Positions 15,884 through 25,063 are shown, counted from the stretch's first letter. The stretch: DNA of 64,000 nt from Pseudomonas sp. NC02 (GCF_002874965.1 NZ_CP025624.1:2108001-2172000); one strand, 5' to 3'. Made by a program: numbers and translations. The notes: a model not told the origin generated them from the letters alone.

Positions 15884-17971
15884 ATGGCAAACCCGGACGC
15901 CCTGAATCAGCAGCGAGCTTCTAATCGCTTGCTGCAACCGACCGTCAAATCCCATCTGGCGTACACGCTGCTTTGTGCCTTGATCATGATGGTGATGTTC
16001 TCCCTGCTGCGCCTGGCGCTGCTGGTCTACAACCGCGAGATGATCCTCGACACACCGGCCTCGACTTTCCTTGAAGCGTTCGCCAACGGCCTGCGCCTGG
16101 ATATCCGCCTGGTGATGTACGTGCTGGTGCCGTTGCTGCTGGCGTTGTTCAGCGTACGGGCCATGGCGGCGCGCGGGTTCTTCCGCTTGTGGCTGACGGT
16201 CGCGTCCAGCATCGCGCTGTTCCTGGGCCTGATGGAAATGGACTTCTACCGCGAGTTCCACCAGCGCCTCAACGGCCTGGTCTTCCAGTACGTGAAGGAA
16301 GACCCGAAAACCGTGATGAGCATGCTCTGGTACGGTTTCCCGGTGGTGCGCTACCTGCTGGCCTGGGCCGTGGGTACGCTGATCCTGAGCATCGCCTTCA
16401 AAGGCGCCGACCGTGCAACGCGCCCACGCGGCCCGTTTAGCGGTGGCAGCATCGGCACTCGCCAGGTGGCGCCGTGGTACACGCGCATCGCGGTGTTCGT
16501 GGTCTGCCTGCTGGTCGCCGTGGTCGCCATCCGTGGCACCCTGCGCCAGGGCCCGCCACTGCGTTGGGGCGACGTGTACACCACCGACTCGAACTTCGCC
16601 AACCAGTTGGGCCTCAACGGTACCTTGTCGCTGATTGCGGCGGCGAAATCGCGCTTCTCCGAGGAGCGTTCGAACATCTGGAAAGCCACCCTGGAGCAGC
16701 CGCTGGCCACCCAGACCGTGCGCGACATGCTGGTATTGCCGACCGAGAAACTGGTCGACACCGACACCGCCGCGGTACGCCGTGACTTCACGCCGCCGGC
16801 CGAGAAGACCCTGCCGATCAAGAACGTCGTGGTTATCCTGATGGAAAGCTTCGCCGGTCACTCGGTGGGCGCCCTGGGCCGCCCGGGCAATATCACGCCG
16901 TACTTCGACAAACTGTCCAAGGAAGGCCTGCTGTTCGACCGCTTCTTCTCCAACGGCACCCACACCCACCAGGGTATGTTCGCCACCATGGCCTGCTTCC
17001 CGAACCTGCCGGGTTTCGAATACCTGATGCAGACCCCGGAAGGCAGCCACAAGCTGTCGGGCCTGCCGCAGTTGCTCAGCGCCCGCAAGTTTGACGACGT
17101 GTACGTCTACAACGGCGATTTCGCCTGGGACAACCAGTCGGGCTTCTTCAGCAACCAGGGCATGACCAACTTCATCGGGCGTAATGACTTCGTCAACCCG
17201 GTGTTCTCGGATCCAACCTGGGGCGTGTCCGACCAGGACATGTTCAGCCGTGGCCTGGAAGAGTTGAAGGCACGTGAAGGCGGCAAGCCGTTCTATGCGC
17301 TGCTGCAAACCCTGTCCAACCACACGCCGTACGCGTTGCCAACGCCATTGCCGGTCGAGAAGGTCACCGACCGTGGCAGCCTCAACGAGCATTTGACGGC
17401 CATGCGTTACTCCGACTGGGCCTTGGGCCAGTTCTTTGAAAAGGCCCGCAAGGAGCCGTACTTCAAGGAAACCCTGTTCGTGATCGTGGGCGACCACGGC
17501 TTCGGCAACGAGCAGCAGATCACCGAGATGGACCTGGGCCGCTTCAACGTGCCGATGCTGATGATCGCACCGGGCATGCAGGAGAAGTTCGGCGAGCGTG
17601 ACCACACCGTGGGCACCCAGATCGACATCGTGCCGACCATCATGGGCCGCCTGGGCGGTGACACCCTGCACCAGTGCTGGGGCCGTGACCTGCTCAACCT
17701 GCCGGAAGGTGACAAGGGCTTTGGTGTGATCAAGCCGTCGGGCAGCGACCAGACCGTCGCCTTGCTCACCGGTGACCGGGTGCTGGTACTGCCCAAGGAA
17801 ATGCCGCCGAAGTTGTGGGAATACGAACTGGGCGCCAACCCGACCGGGAAAGTGATTCCAGAGTCGCCGGACGAGGCTGCGTTGAAGCAGAAGCTCGAAT
17901 CGTTCCTGCAGACCGCTACCAAGAGCCTGCTGGACAACACCGCAGGTGTAGTGGACGGCAAGCCGGACTAA
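15884..17971 (+). CDS. LTA synthase-family sulfatase (phosphoglycerol transferase-like)
   Basis: The 695-residue inner-membrane protein has about five N-terminal helices (within residues 25-220) and a periplasmic sulfatase-fold domain (about 300-640). Metal and catalytic motifs are VVILMESFAGHS (metal Glu), SNGTHTHQGMFAT (Thr nucleophile), and VIVGDHGFG (Asp/His ligands). In Gram-positives this family polymerises glycerol phosphate. In Gram-negatives relatives such as OpgB transfer phosphoglycerol to periplasmic glucans. A phosphoglycerol transferase role on glucans or another envelope glycan is the best guess. It is a single gene with a terminator 13 bp after the stop. Confidence 0.88.
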   Translation: MANPDALNQQRASNRLLQPTVKSHLAYTLLCALIMMVMFSLLRLALLVYNREMILDTPASTFLEAFANGLRLDIRLVMYVLVPLLLALFSVRAMAARGFFRLWLTVASSIALFLGLMEMDFYREFHQRLNGLVFQYVKEDPKTVMSMLWYGFPVVRYLLAWAVGTLILSIAFKGADRATRPRGPFSGGSIGTRQVAPWYTRIAVFVVCLLVAVVAIRGTLRQGPPLRWGDVYTTDSNFANQLGLNGTLSLIAAAKSRFSEERSNIWKATLEQPLATQTVRDMLVLPTEKLVDTDTAAVRRDFTPPAEKTLPIKNVVVILMESFAGHSVGALGRPGNITPYFDKLSKEGLLFDRFFSNGTHTHQGMFATMACFPNLPGFEYLMQTPEGSHKLSGLPQLLSARKFDDVYVYNGDFAWDNQSGFFSNQGMTNFIGRNDFVNPVFSDPTWGVSDQDMFSRGLEELKAREGGKPFYALLQTLSNHTPYALPTPLPVEKVTDRGSLNEHLTAMRYSDWALGQFFEKARKEPYFKETLFVIVGDHGFGNEQQITEMDLGRFNVPMLMIAPGMQEKFGERDHTVGTQIDIVPTIMGRLGGDTLHQCWGRDLLNLPEGDKGFGVIKPSGSDQTVALLTGDRVLVLPKEMPPKLWEYELGANPTGKVIPESPDEAALKQKLESFLQTATKSLLDNTAGVVDGKPD

Positions 17972-17983
17972 ATACCCGCGCAT

Positions 17984-18017
17984 AAAAAAAGAGGCCTTTC
18001 AAGGCCTCTTTTTTTTG
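17984..18017. terminator. Bidirectional intrinsic terminator
   Basis: AAAAAAAGAGGCCTT and AAGGCCTCTTTTTTTT form a perfect stem with A- and T-runs on the two sides. It separates the convergent LTA synthase-like gene and the DUF3309 gene. Confidence 0.9.
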
Positions 18018-18031
18018 CACGCTGGAACGCG

Positions 18032-18184
18032 TTATATCTTGCCGAGCAACAACAGAATCAACAGCACTACCAACACAGTACCGAGAATACCCGATGGCCC
18101 GTAACCCCAATTGCGTGAGTGAGGGAACACTGGAAGACCGCCGACCAGCAGGAGGATCAGAATAATGATAAGAATGAGGCTCAT
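18032..18184 (-). CDS. DUF3309-type small hydrophobic protein
   Basis: A 50-residue reading frame starts at ATG 18184 and encodes MSLILIIILILLLVGGLPVF, then PHSRNWGYGPSGILG and a second hydrophobic stretch ending LLLLLGKI. Two membrane helices joined by a short W-G-Y-G-P-S-G turn are characteristic of DUF3309, a tiny family common in proteobacteria with no known function. It shares the bidirectional terminator with the convergent neighbour. Confidence 0.85.
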   Translation of the reverse strand: MSLILIIILILLLVGGLPVFPHSRNWGYGPSGILGTVLVVLLILLLLGKI

Positions 18185-18513
18185 GTTTTGTTTTCCTTAT
18201 TGTCTTCTGAAAAGACCTGGTATTTAACGGATAGGCCCGACAACTGATACGGACGCCTTAATAACTCCGACCCATGTGTTTGGCAGAAAATTCCGTGTTT
18301 TTTTAAAGCTTTTCGCTAACTTGCTTATTTCCTTTAACCCCGTTGCAAATAACCGTCCTTAGTTCAAATAAATGGAACTTGGCGGGTTTCCCGCTATCCG
18401 ACCCGGCCCACGGTTTGCCTGGGGCATTCAGCAGTCTGATGGTGCGTGGGTGCGGTAAAAACCTTCGCTACACTGCGGCTCACTTCTTCCGTGAACCACA
18501 AGGCTACTTTCCT
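18185..18513. other. Intergenic region between DUF3309 and the SDR gene
   Basis: The 329-bp stretch is AT-rich at 18290-18370 and should hold two divergent promoters. An open frame extends upstream of the SDR start (to 18343), but its residues do not resemble the family. No RNA gene or repeat was recognised. Confidence 0.4.
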
Positions 18514-19335
18514 ATGCAAAATCGCATGATGATCACCGGCGCCGGTTCTGGCCTGGGTCGCGAAATCGCTCTGCGCTGGGCCCGTGAGGGTTGGCAGCTG
18601 GCCTTGTCGGACGTCAGCGAAGCGGGCCTGCAAGAAACCCTCAAGCTTGTACGCCAGGCCGGTGGTGACGGTTTCACCCAGCGCTGCGACGTGCGCGACT
18701 ACAGCCAGCTCACCGCGTTCGCACAGGCCTGTGAGGAAAAGCTCGGTGGCATCGACGTGATCGTCAACAACGCCGGTGTCGCATCGGGCGGGTTCTTCAG
18801 CGAACTGTCCCTGGAAGACTGGGACTGGCAGATCGCGATCAACCTGATGGGCGTGGTCAAGGGCTGCAAGGCATTCCTGCCGCTGCTGGAAAAGAGCAAG
18901 GGCCGCATCATCAACATCGCGTCCATGGCCGCCCTGATGCAGGGCCCGGCCATGAGCAACTACAACGTGGCCAAGGCCGGCGTGGTGGCACTTTCGGAAA
19001 GCCTGCTGGTGGAACTCAAGCAACAGGAAGTCGGCGTGCATGTGGTGTGCCCATCCTTCTTCCAGACGAACCTGCTGGACTCGTTCCGCGGGCCGACGCC
19101 GGCGATGAAAGCCCAGGTGGGCAAGCTGCTGGAAAGCTCGCCGATCACCGCCGCACAGATCGCCGACTACATCTACCAGCAAGTGGCGCAAGGGCAATTC
19201 ATGATCCTGCCCCACGAGCAGGGGCGCATGGCCTGGGCACTGAAACAGAAGAACCCGCAACTGCTGTATGACGAGATGACCGTGATGGCGGACAAGATGC
19301 GGGCGAAAGCCCAGTCGCAGGCGGTAAAAGGTTGA
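18514..19335 (+). CDS. SDR-family oxidoreductase
   Basis: The 273-residue short-chain dehydrogenase has the cofactor loop TGAGSGLGREIA (about 7-18), NNAGVASGG (about 85-93), and the catalytic set Ser (NIASMAAL), Tyr and Lys in YNVAKAG. The Asp in LSDVSE after the second strand suggests NAD(H) rather than NADP(H) preference. ATG 18514 gives the usual short N-terminus MQNRMMITGAG. The substrate is unknown. It is transcribed alone. Confidence 0.9.
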   Translation: MQNRMMITGAGSGLGREIALRWAREGWQLALSDVSEAGLQETLKLVRQAGGDGFTQRCDVRDYSQLTAFAQACEEKLGGIDVIVNNAGVASGGFFSELSLEDWDWQIAINLMGVVKGCKAFLPLLEKSKGRIINIASMAALMQGPAMSNYNVAKAGVVALSESLLVELKQQEVGVHVVCPSFFQTNLLDSFRGPTPAMKAQVGKLLESSPITAAQIADYIYQQVAQGQFMILPHEQGRMAWALKQKNPQLLYDEMTVMADKMRAKAQSQAVKG

Positions 19336-19354
19336 ATTTCAGGTGAGCACCTGA

Positions 19355-19503
19355 TGTGGCGAGGGCTTGTTGTGGCGAGGGAGCTTGCTCCCGCTGGGGT
19401 GCGAAGCAGCCCCAAAACCAGCCGCCCAAGTCTTCCTGAAAGAATGCATTGACCTTATTGGGGGCTGCTTCGCACCCCAGCGGGAGCAAGCTCCCTCGCC
19501 ACA
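19355..19503. repeat. Long inverted repeat (second REP family)
   Basis: GTGGCGAGGGAGCTTGCTCCC with GCTGGGGTGCGAAGCAGCCCC is mirrored by GGGGGCTGCTTCGCACCCCAGC and GGGAGCAAGCTCCCTCGCCAC, making a 130-bp hairpin (19371-19503). An extra truncated copy of the left edge (TGTGGCGAGGGCTTGT) precedes it at 19355. It is related to the copies at 9097 and 33715. Confidence 0.9.
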
Positions 19504-19686
19504 GAGAGTGCCTGCAAATTTGAACATATCGTTTGGTTCTTGGGTGTAATTCGAGATTATTCACTGCCTGTCTGTAGGGTAATTTACCCTGATGTGTAAG
19601 GCATGCCTGTTTAACCTGAAGGCCATTGATGGTGCCAGGCAGGGAGCGCATGGTCGGGGTTCGGTAACTTAAAAAGGACGAACCCC

Positions 19687-19896
19687 ATGCTGGTATTAAG
19701 CCGCGCGGTAGGTGAAATAATTTCGGTGGGTGACCAGATCACCTTGCGCATTCTGGAAGTGAACGGCACCCAAGTGAAGCTGGGTGTGGAAGCGCCGGTG
19801 GGGGTCAATGTGCACCGGGCGGAGGTCTATCAGAAGATCCTCAGTCGCCACGGGCAGCAGGCCAACACCCATCCAGTGCCTGTGCCCAATCCTTGA
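19687..19896 (+). CDS. csrA: CsrA/RsmA-family RNA-binding regulator (divergent paralogue)
   Basis: The 69-residue protein (MLVLSRAVGEIISVGDQITL) has the CsrA fold with key RNA-contact residues L4, R6 and R44 (VHRAEVYQKI). CsrA dimers bind GGA motifs in mRNA leaders and control translation of secondary metabolism, motility and biofilm genes. It differs from the main Pseudomonas RsmA and RsmE I remember (typically MLILTR...), and has an extra 14-residue C-terminal tail rich in His/Pro/Asn. It may therefore be one of the minor paralogues (RsmI/RsmN-like are possible). The AAGGA ribosome site (19674-19678) itself contains a GGA, which would allow autoregulation. Confidence 0.92.
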   Translation: MLVLSRAVGEIISVGDQITLRILEVNGTQVKLGVEAPVGVNVHRAEVYQKILSRHGQQANTHPVPVPNP

Positions 19897-19899
19897 GTC

Positions 19900-20127
19900 T
19901 CAGTCGAACAGGTGCTTGGGCACATCGTGCTTGAGCATCAACTGGCACTGCTCGCTTTCGGGGTCGAAAACAATCAGCGCCTGGCCCTTGGTCAGCGCCT
20001 GGCGTACCCGCAGCACCCGGGTTTCCAGAGGTGTGTCGTCACCATTGTCGGTGCCGTCGCGGGTCACGAAGTCTTCGATGAGGCGTGTCAGGGTGTCGAC
20101 TTCAAGTGCATCGTAGGGAATCAGCAT
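19900..20127 (-). CDS. YheU-family protein (UPF0270)
   Basis: The 75-residue protein begins MLIPYDALEVDTLTRLIEDFVTRDGTDNGD, the hallmark start of the YheU/UPF0270 family. The body continues with VLRVRQALTKGQALIVFDPE. The family is small, cytoplasmic and of unknown function. It is convergent with csrA, and the stop codons lie 3 bp apart. Confidence 0.9.
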   Translation of the reverse strand: MLIPYDALEVDTLTRLIEDFVTRDGTDNGDDTPLETRVLRVRQALTKGQALIVFDPESEQCQLMLKHDVPKHLFD

Positions 20128-20186
20128 ACAAGCCTCGGCTAGGGAATCCCGGCGATGCTACTGCGCCGGGATCCGAGTTGCCAGTC

Positions 20187-21371
20187 TCAGGTTTTTTGGC
20201 CCACCAGGCTGTCCACCGACGGCACGCGGGTATCACTCTCCATTTGTGTGTCGTGTTCGATCTGGTGACTGAACCGGTCGAGGGAGCCCTTGGCCGGCTG
20301 TGCATCGCTGGCGAACACCGGCGGGCTGAGGATGTACGCGCCCAGCAGGCGACTCAGCGCGGCGAGGCTGTCGATGTGCGTGCGCTCATAACCATGGGTG
20401 GCATCGCAACCGAATGCCAGCAGTGCGGTGCGAATGTCGTGGCCGGCGGTCACCGCCGAATGCGCGTCGCTGAAGTAGTAGCGAAACAGGTCGCGACGCA
20501 CCGGTAGCTCATTTTCCGCCGCCAGGCGCAGCAGGTGGCGGGACAGGTGATAGTCATACGGCCCGCCGGAATCCTGCATCGCCACACTCACCGCGTGCTC
20601 GCTGGAGTGCTGCTCGTGGGCCACCGGCGCAATGTCGATGCCGACGAACTCACTCACATCCCACGGCAATGCCGCCGCCGCACCACTGCCGGTTTCTTCG
20701 GTGATGGTGAACAGCGGATGGCAGTCGATCAGCAGCGGCTGGCCGCTGTCGACAATCGCCTTGAGCGCCGCCAGCAGCGCGGCAACCCCGGCTTTATCGT
20801 CCAGGTGGCGGGCGCTGATATGCCCGCTCTCGGTGAATTCCGGCAGCGGGTCGAAGGCGACGAAATCGCCGACGCTGATACCCAGGGAGTCACAGTCGGC
20901 GCGGGTGGCGCAGTAGGCATCCAGGCGCAGTTCGATGTGGTCCCAACTGATGGGCATTTCATCCACGGCCGTATTGAACGCGTGACCGGAGGCCATCAAC
21001 GGCAGCACGCTGCCACGGATCACGCCGTTATCGGTGAACAGGCTGACGCGGCTGCCTTCGGCAAAACGGCTGGACCAGCAGCCGACCGGCGCGAGGGTCA
21101 GGCGGCCATTGTCCTTGATCGCCCGCACGGCGGCGCCGATGGTGTCCAGGTGCGCGGAAACGGCGCGGTCGGGGCTGTTTTTCTGGCCCTTGAGGGTGGC
21201 GCGGATGGTGCCGCGCCGGGTCATTTCAAAGGGAATGCCCAGTTCCTCAAGGCGCTCGGCAACGTAGCGCACGATGGTGTCGGTAAACCCGGTGGGGCTG
21301 GGAATGGCGAGCATTTCCAGCAGCACTTTTTGCAGGTAAGCGAGATCCGGTTCGGGGATGGTTCGGGTCAT
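20187..21371 (-). CDS. M42-type peptidase of the NAGGN osmoprotectant system
   Basis: The 394-residue protein is a zinc aminopeptidase of the M42/M20 fold. AHLDTIG supplies the first metal His and Asp, DDKAGVAA the bridging Asp, TEETGSGAA the catalytic Glu pair, and DAHSAVTAGHD the late metal ligands. It is the last gene of a three-gene set with the NAGGN synthetase and amidotransferase, an arrangement known from Pseudomonas. There the product N-acetylglutaminylglutamine amide accumulates under osmotic stress. The peptidase may process or recycle the dipeptide; its exact role is not settled. A REP pair separates it from the synthetase gene. Confidence 0.9.
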   Translation of the reverse strand: MTRTIPEPDLAYLQKVLLEMLAIPSPTGFTDTIVRYVAERLEELGIPFEMTRRGTIRATLKGQKNSPDRAVSAHLDTIGAAVRAIKDNGRLTLAPVGCWSSRFAEGSRVSLFTDNGVIRGSVLPLMASGHAFNTAVDEMPISWDHIELRLDAYCATRADCDSLGISVGDFVAFDPLPEFTESGHISARHLDDKAGVAALLAALKAIVDSGQPLLIDCHPLFTITEETGSGAAAALPWDVSEFVGIDIAPVAHEQHSSEHAVSVAMQDSGGPYDYHLSRHLLRLAAENELPVRRDLFRYYFSDAHSAVTAGHDIRTALLAFGCDATHGYERTHIDSLAALSRLLGAYILSPPVFASDAQPAKGSLDRFSHQIEHDTQMESDTRVPSVDSLVGQKT

Positions 21372-21451
21372 GGAAACTCCTGATGAGTTGAGGGCATCGA
21401 TGGTTTCGATGAAAGGGGCGCCTCAGAGATTGTGTTGGCTGTACCGGCGTC

Positions 21452-21518
21452 TTCGCGAGCAAGCCCGCTCCCACATTTGGAATGCATTCCCCTGTGGGAG
21501 CGGGCTTGCTCGCGAAAG
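21452..21518. repeat. REP pair in tail-to-tail order
   Basis: Here CGCGAGCAAGCCCGCTCCCAC comes first (from 21454) and the inverted GTGGGAGCGGGCTTGCTCGCG second (from 21494), the opposite order to the other pairs in the window. The spacer AATGCATT is palindromic. It lies within the NAGGN operon, between the synthetase and peptidase genes. Two intact IS110 targets are present (21461-21474 and 21494-21507). Confidence 0.95.
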
Positions 21519-21541
21519 CGCCAGTCAAGGCAACACCTTTC

Positions 21542-23287
21542 TCAAGCCGTCGGTTGGCTATGCGGGAACAACAGGTCCACGAACTTTTCAGCCGTCGGCT
21601 GCGGTTCATGGTTGGCCAGCCCGGCCCGTTCGTTGGCTTCGATAAACACGTAGTCCGATTGGTCGGCGGCCGGCACCATCAGGTCAAGGCCCACCATGGG
21701 AATGTCGAGGGCACGGGCGGCGCGCACGGCGGCGTCCACCAGGGTCGGGTGGAGGATGGCGGTGACGTCTTCCAGGCAACCGCCGGTGTGCAGGTTGGCG
21801 GTACGTCGCACCGCCAGGCGTTCGCCACGGGGCAGGATGCTGTTGTAGTCGTAGCCGGCCGCCTGCAGGGTGCGTTGGGTTTCATGGTCCAGGGGGATTT
21901 TGCTTTCGCCATCGGTGGCGGCCTGGCGTCGGCGGCTCTGGGCTTCGATCAACGCGCCAATGGAATGCTGACCATCGCCGGTGACTTCCGCCGGGCGGCG
22001 AATGGCGGCGGCGACCACTTCAAAGCCGATCACCAGAATGCGCAGGTCGAGGCCTTCGTGGAAGCTTTCCAGCAGTACACGGGTGTCGAATTGGCGGGCC
22101 GCCTCAATGGCTTTTTGCACGTCTTCAATGGTCTGCAAATCCACCGCCACACCCTGGCCTTGTTCGCCATCCAGCGGCTTGACCACAATACGCTGGTGCT
22201 CGTCGAGAAACTCCAGGTTGTCATCGGCACTGCCGGCCAATTGCTGGGCCGGAAGGTTCAGGCCTGCGGCCTTGAACACCTTGTGGGTCAGGCTCTTGTC
22301 CTGGCACAAAGTCATGCTGATGGCGCTGGTCAGGTCGCTGAGGGATTCGCGGCAGCGCACCCGGCGGCCACCGTGGCTCAGGGTAAACAAGCCGGCATCG
22401 GCATCGTCCACCTGCACGTCAATCCCGCGCCGATGCGCTTCCTCGACAATGATCCGCGCATAGGGATTGAACTCCGCCTGCGGGCCAGGGCCGAGGAACA
22501 GCGGCTGGTTGATCCCGTTCTTGCGCTTGATGGCGAAGGTGGTCAGCGCGCGAAAGCCAAGCTTGGCGTAGAGACTTTTCGCCTGGCGGTTGTCGTGCAG
22601 CACCGACAGGTCGAGGTAGCTCAGGCCGCGGCTCATGAAGTGTTCGATCAAGTGGCGTACCAGCACTTCACCCACCCCGGGGCGGGTACATTGCGGGTCG
22701 ACCGCCAGGCACCAGAGGCTGCAGCCGTTCTCCGGATCGTGAAAGGCCTTCTGGTGGTTCAGGCCCATCACGCTGCCGATCACCGCGCCGCTGTCTTCGT
22801 CCTCGGCGAGCCAATACACCGGGCCGCCTTGATGGCGTGGCGTGAGCAGCGCCGGGTCCACCGGCAACATGCCGCGCCCCTGGTACAGCTGGTTCACCGC
22901 CTGCCAGTCCGCCTCGGTTTGTACCCGGCGAATCCGGAACCCGCGAAACACCCGGGTTGCCGGGCGATAGTCGGTGAACCACAGGCGCAGGGTATCGGAC
23001 GGGTCGAGAAACAACTGCTGGGGATCAATCCCGAGGATCTGCTGCGGCGCCGCCACATACAGCGCGATATCCCGCTCGCCCGGCTGCTCGTTGAGCAACT
23101 CCAGGGCCAGGCTCGCCGGGTCCGGGAAGGTGTGGCCGATCAACAGCCGGCCCCAACCGCAATGCACGGCAATCGGCGTGGGGTCCAGTTCGCTGCCGTC
23201 TTCGGCGAAGCGGGCTTGCAGGCGCTCGTAGGAGGGCGCCTGGCCTCGCAGCAAGCGTTGGCTGTAAGCCGTGGCATGAGGTTTCAT
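21542..23287 (-). CDS. ngg: N-acetylglutaminylglutamine synthetase
   Basis: The 581-residue bifunctional protein has a GNAT acetyltransferase domain (about 110-270, with AVDPQCTRPGVGEVLVRHLIEH as the acetyl-CoA loop) and a C-terminal ATP-grasp domain (about 310-575: VKPLDGEQGQGVAV, ESFHEGLDLRILVI, VGLDLMVPA, FIEANERAG). The enzyme acetylates and joins glutamine units to give N-acetylglutaminylglutamine, which the neighbour amidates. Its ATG lies 3 bp after the amidotransferase stop codon, so the two are tightly coupled. Confidence 0.95.
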   Translation of the reverse strand: MKPHATAYSQRLLRGQAPSYERLQARFAEDGSELDPTPIAVHCGWGRLLIGHTFPDPASLALELLNEQPGERDIALYVAAPQQILGIDPQQLFLDPSDTLRLWFTDYRPATRVFRGFRIRRVQTEADWQAVNQLYQGRGMLPVDPALLTPRHQGGPVYWLAEDEDSGAVIGSVMGLNHQKAFHDPENGCSLWCLAVDPQCTRPGVGEVLVRHLIEHFMSRGLSYLDLSVLHDNRQAKSLYAKLGFRALTTFAIKRKNGINQPLFLGPGPQAEFNPYARIIVEEAHRRGIDVQVDDADAGLFTLSHGGRRVRCRESLSDLTSAISMTLCQDKSLTHKVFKAAGLNLPAQQLAGSADDNLEFLDEHQRIVVKPLDGEQGQGVAVDLQTIEDVQKAIEAARQFDTRVLLESFHEGLDLRILVIGFEVVAAAIRRPAEVTGDGQHSIGALIEAQSRRRQAATDGESKIPLDHETQRTLQAAGYDYNSILPRGERLAVRRTANLHTGGCLEDVTAILHPTLVDAAVRAARALDIPMVGLDLMVPAADQSDYVFIEANERAGLANHEPQPTAEKFVDLLFPHSQPTA

Positions 23288-23290
23288 GAA

Positions 23291-25063
23291 TCAGATTCCT
23301 TGTTCGCTGAGCCACAGGTTCAGCGCCGCCAGTTGCCACAGCTTGGAGCCGCGCAACGGGGTCAGTTGGCCTTGGGGATCGGTGAGCAGGCGGTCGAGCA
23401 TGGCCGGGTTGAACAGGCCGCGGTCCTGGCTTGGGTCCAGCAGCAGCTCACGCACCCAGTTCAAGGTGTCACCCTGCAAATGCTTGAGGCCGGGCACCGG
23501 GAAGTAGCCTTTCTTGCGGTCGATGACCTCGCTCGGGATCACCCGGCGCGCCGCTTCCTTGAGCACTTGCTTGCCGCCGTCCGGCAGTTTGAATTTGCCC
23601 GGCACGCGGGCCGACAGTTCTACCAGGCGATAGTCGAGAAACGGCGTGCGCGCTTCCAGGCCCCAGGCCATGGTCATGTTGTCGACGCGCTTGACCGGGT
23701 CATCCACCAGCATCACGGTGCTGTCCAGGCGCAGGGCTTTGTCCACCGCCGCATCGGCGCCGGGCTGGGCGAAATGCTCGCGCACGAAGTCACCGGCGGC
23801 GTCATTCGCGGTCAACCATTTCGGCGCGACGGTAGCGGCATAGTCGTCGTAGCTGCGGTCGAAAAATGCGTCGCGGTAGGCCGCGTACGGGTCGCTTGCG
23901 CCATCCACCTGCGGGTACCAGTGGTAACCGGCGAACAGTTCATCGGCGCCCTGGCCGCTTTGCACCACCTTGCAGTGCTTGGCCACTTCCCGGGACAGCA
24001 GGTAGAAGGCAATGCAGTCATGACTGACCATCGGCTCGCTCATGGCGCGGAACGCCGCCGGTAATTGCTCGATGATTTCGCTTTCGGCGATACGCAGTTG
24101 GTGGTGACGGGTGCCGTAATGCTTGGCGATCAAGTCTGAATACTGGAACTCGTCGCCGCGCTCGCCTCCAGCGTCTTCAAAACCGATGGAGAAGGTCGAC
24201 AGGTCCTGCACGCCGACTTCCCGCAACAGACCCACCAGCATGCTGGAATCGACACCGCCGGAAAGCAGCACGCCCACATCCACCGCCGCCCGCTGACGAA
24301 TCGCCACGGCTTCGCGGGTGCTGTCGAGCACGCGGTCGGTCCAGTCTTCCAGGGTCAGGTTGGCTTCGTCGGCGTGGGGGCCGTAGGGCAGGGTCCACCA
24401 GGTTTTCTGTTCAGTCTTGCCATCGGCGTCGATGCGCATCCAGGAGGCGGGCGGCAGCTTTTCAATGCCCGCCAGCAGGGTGCGCGGCGCCGGCACCACG
24501 GCGTGGAAGTTCAGGTAGTGATTGAGGGCCACCGGATCGAGGATCGGGTTGATATCGCCACCCTTGAGCAGCGCCGGCAGGGCCGAGGCAAAACGCAGGC
24601 GCTGGCCGGTGCGCGACAGGTACAGCGGCTTCACGCCGAGGCGGTCACGGGCGATAAACAGGCGCTGGGCATCGCGCTCCCAGATGGCGAAGGCGAACAT
24701 CCCGTTGAGCTTGGGCAGCAGGGCTTCGCCCCAGGCGTGGTAGCCCTTGAGCAGCACTTCGGTGTCGCCACCGGAATAGAAGGCGTAGCCCAGGGCTTCC
24801 AGCTCTTCACGCAATTCCGGGAAGTTATAGATCGCGCCGTTGAACGCCAGGGACAGGCCCAGCTGGGCGTCGACCATCGGTTGGGCGGAGCCATCCGACA
24901 GGTCCATGATTTTCAGGCGTCGATGGCCCAGGGCAATCGGCCCCTGGGCATGAAAGCCCCACGCGTCAGGACCGCGTGGCGCCAAGTGATGGGTGATTCG
25001 TTCCACCGCTGCCAGGTCGGCAGGTTGGTGATCGAAACGTAACTCTCCAGCTAATCCGCACAT
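23291..25063 (-). CDS. N-acetylglutaminylglutamine amidotransferase (asparagine synthase family)
   Basis: The 590-residue protein is a class II glutamine amidotransferase fused to an asparagine-synthetase domain. MCGLAGEL supplies the N-terminal nucleophile Cys2, RGPDAWG and GDTEVLLKGYHAWG follow, and the ATP pyrophosphatase loop VLLSGGVDSSMLVGLL is at about 265-280. GADELFAGYHWY and EARTPFLDYRLVE are also present. It amidates the C-terminal carboxylate of the dipeptide, the last step of NAGGN formation. It is the first gene of the operon; the 154-bp upstream region should hold an osmotically controlled promoter, though no clear sigma-factor box was identified. Confidence 0.93.
   Translation of the reverse strand: MCGLAGELRFDHQPADLAAVERITHHLAPRGPDAWGFHAQGPIALGHRRLKIMDLSDGSAQPMVDAQLGLSLAFNGAIYNFPELREELEALGYAFYSGGDTEVLLKGYHAWGEALLPKLNGMFAFAIWERDAQRLFIARDRLGVKPLYLSRTGQRLRFASALPALLKGGDINPILDPVALNHYLNFHAVVPAPRTLLAGIEKLPPASWMRIDADGKTEQKTWWTLPYGPHADEANLTLEDWTDRVLDSTREAVAIRQRAAVDVGVLLSGGVDSSMLVGLLREVGVQDLSTFSIGFEDAGGERGDEFQYSDLIAKHYGTRHHQLRIAESEIIEQLPAAFRAMSEPMVSHDCIAFYLLSREVAKHCKVVQSGQGADELFAGYHWYPQVDGASDPYAAYRDAFFDRSYDDYAATVAPKWLTANDAAGDFVREHFAQPGADAAVDKALRLDSTVMLVDDPVKRVDNMTMAWGLEARTPFLDYRLVELSARVPGKFKLPDGGKQVLKEAARRVIPSEVIDRKKGYFPVPGLKHLQGDTLNWVRELLLDPSQDRGLFNPAMLDRLLTDPQGQLTPLRGSKLWQLAALNLWLSEQGI

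Noticed and set aside
18343..18513. N-terminal extension of the SDR gene
   Set aside because: The cofactor-binding loop starts a few residues after the ATG at 18514 in normal SDRs; the upstream residues are probably leader sequence.
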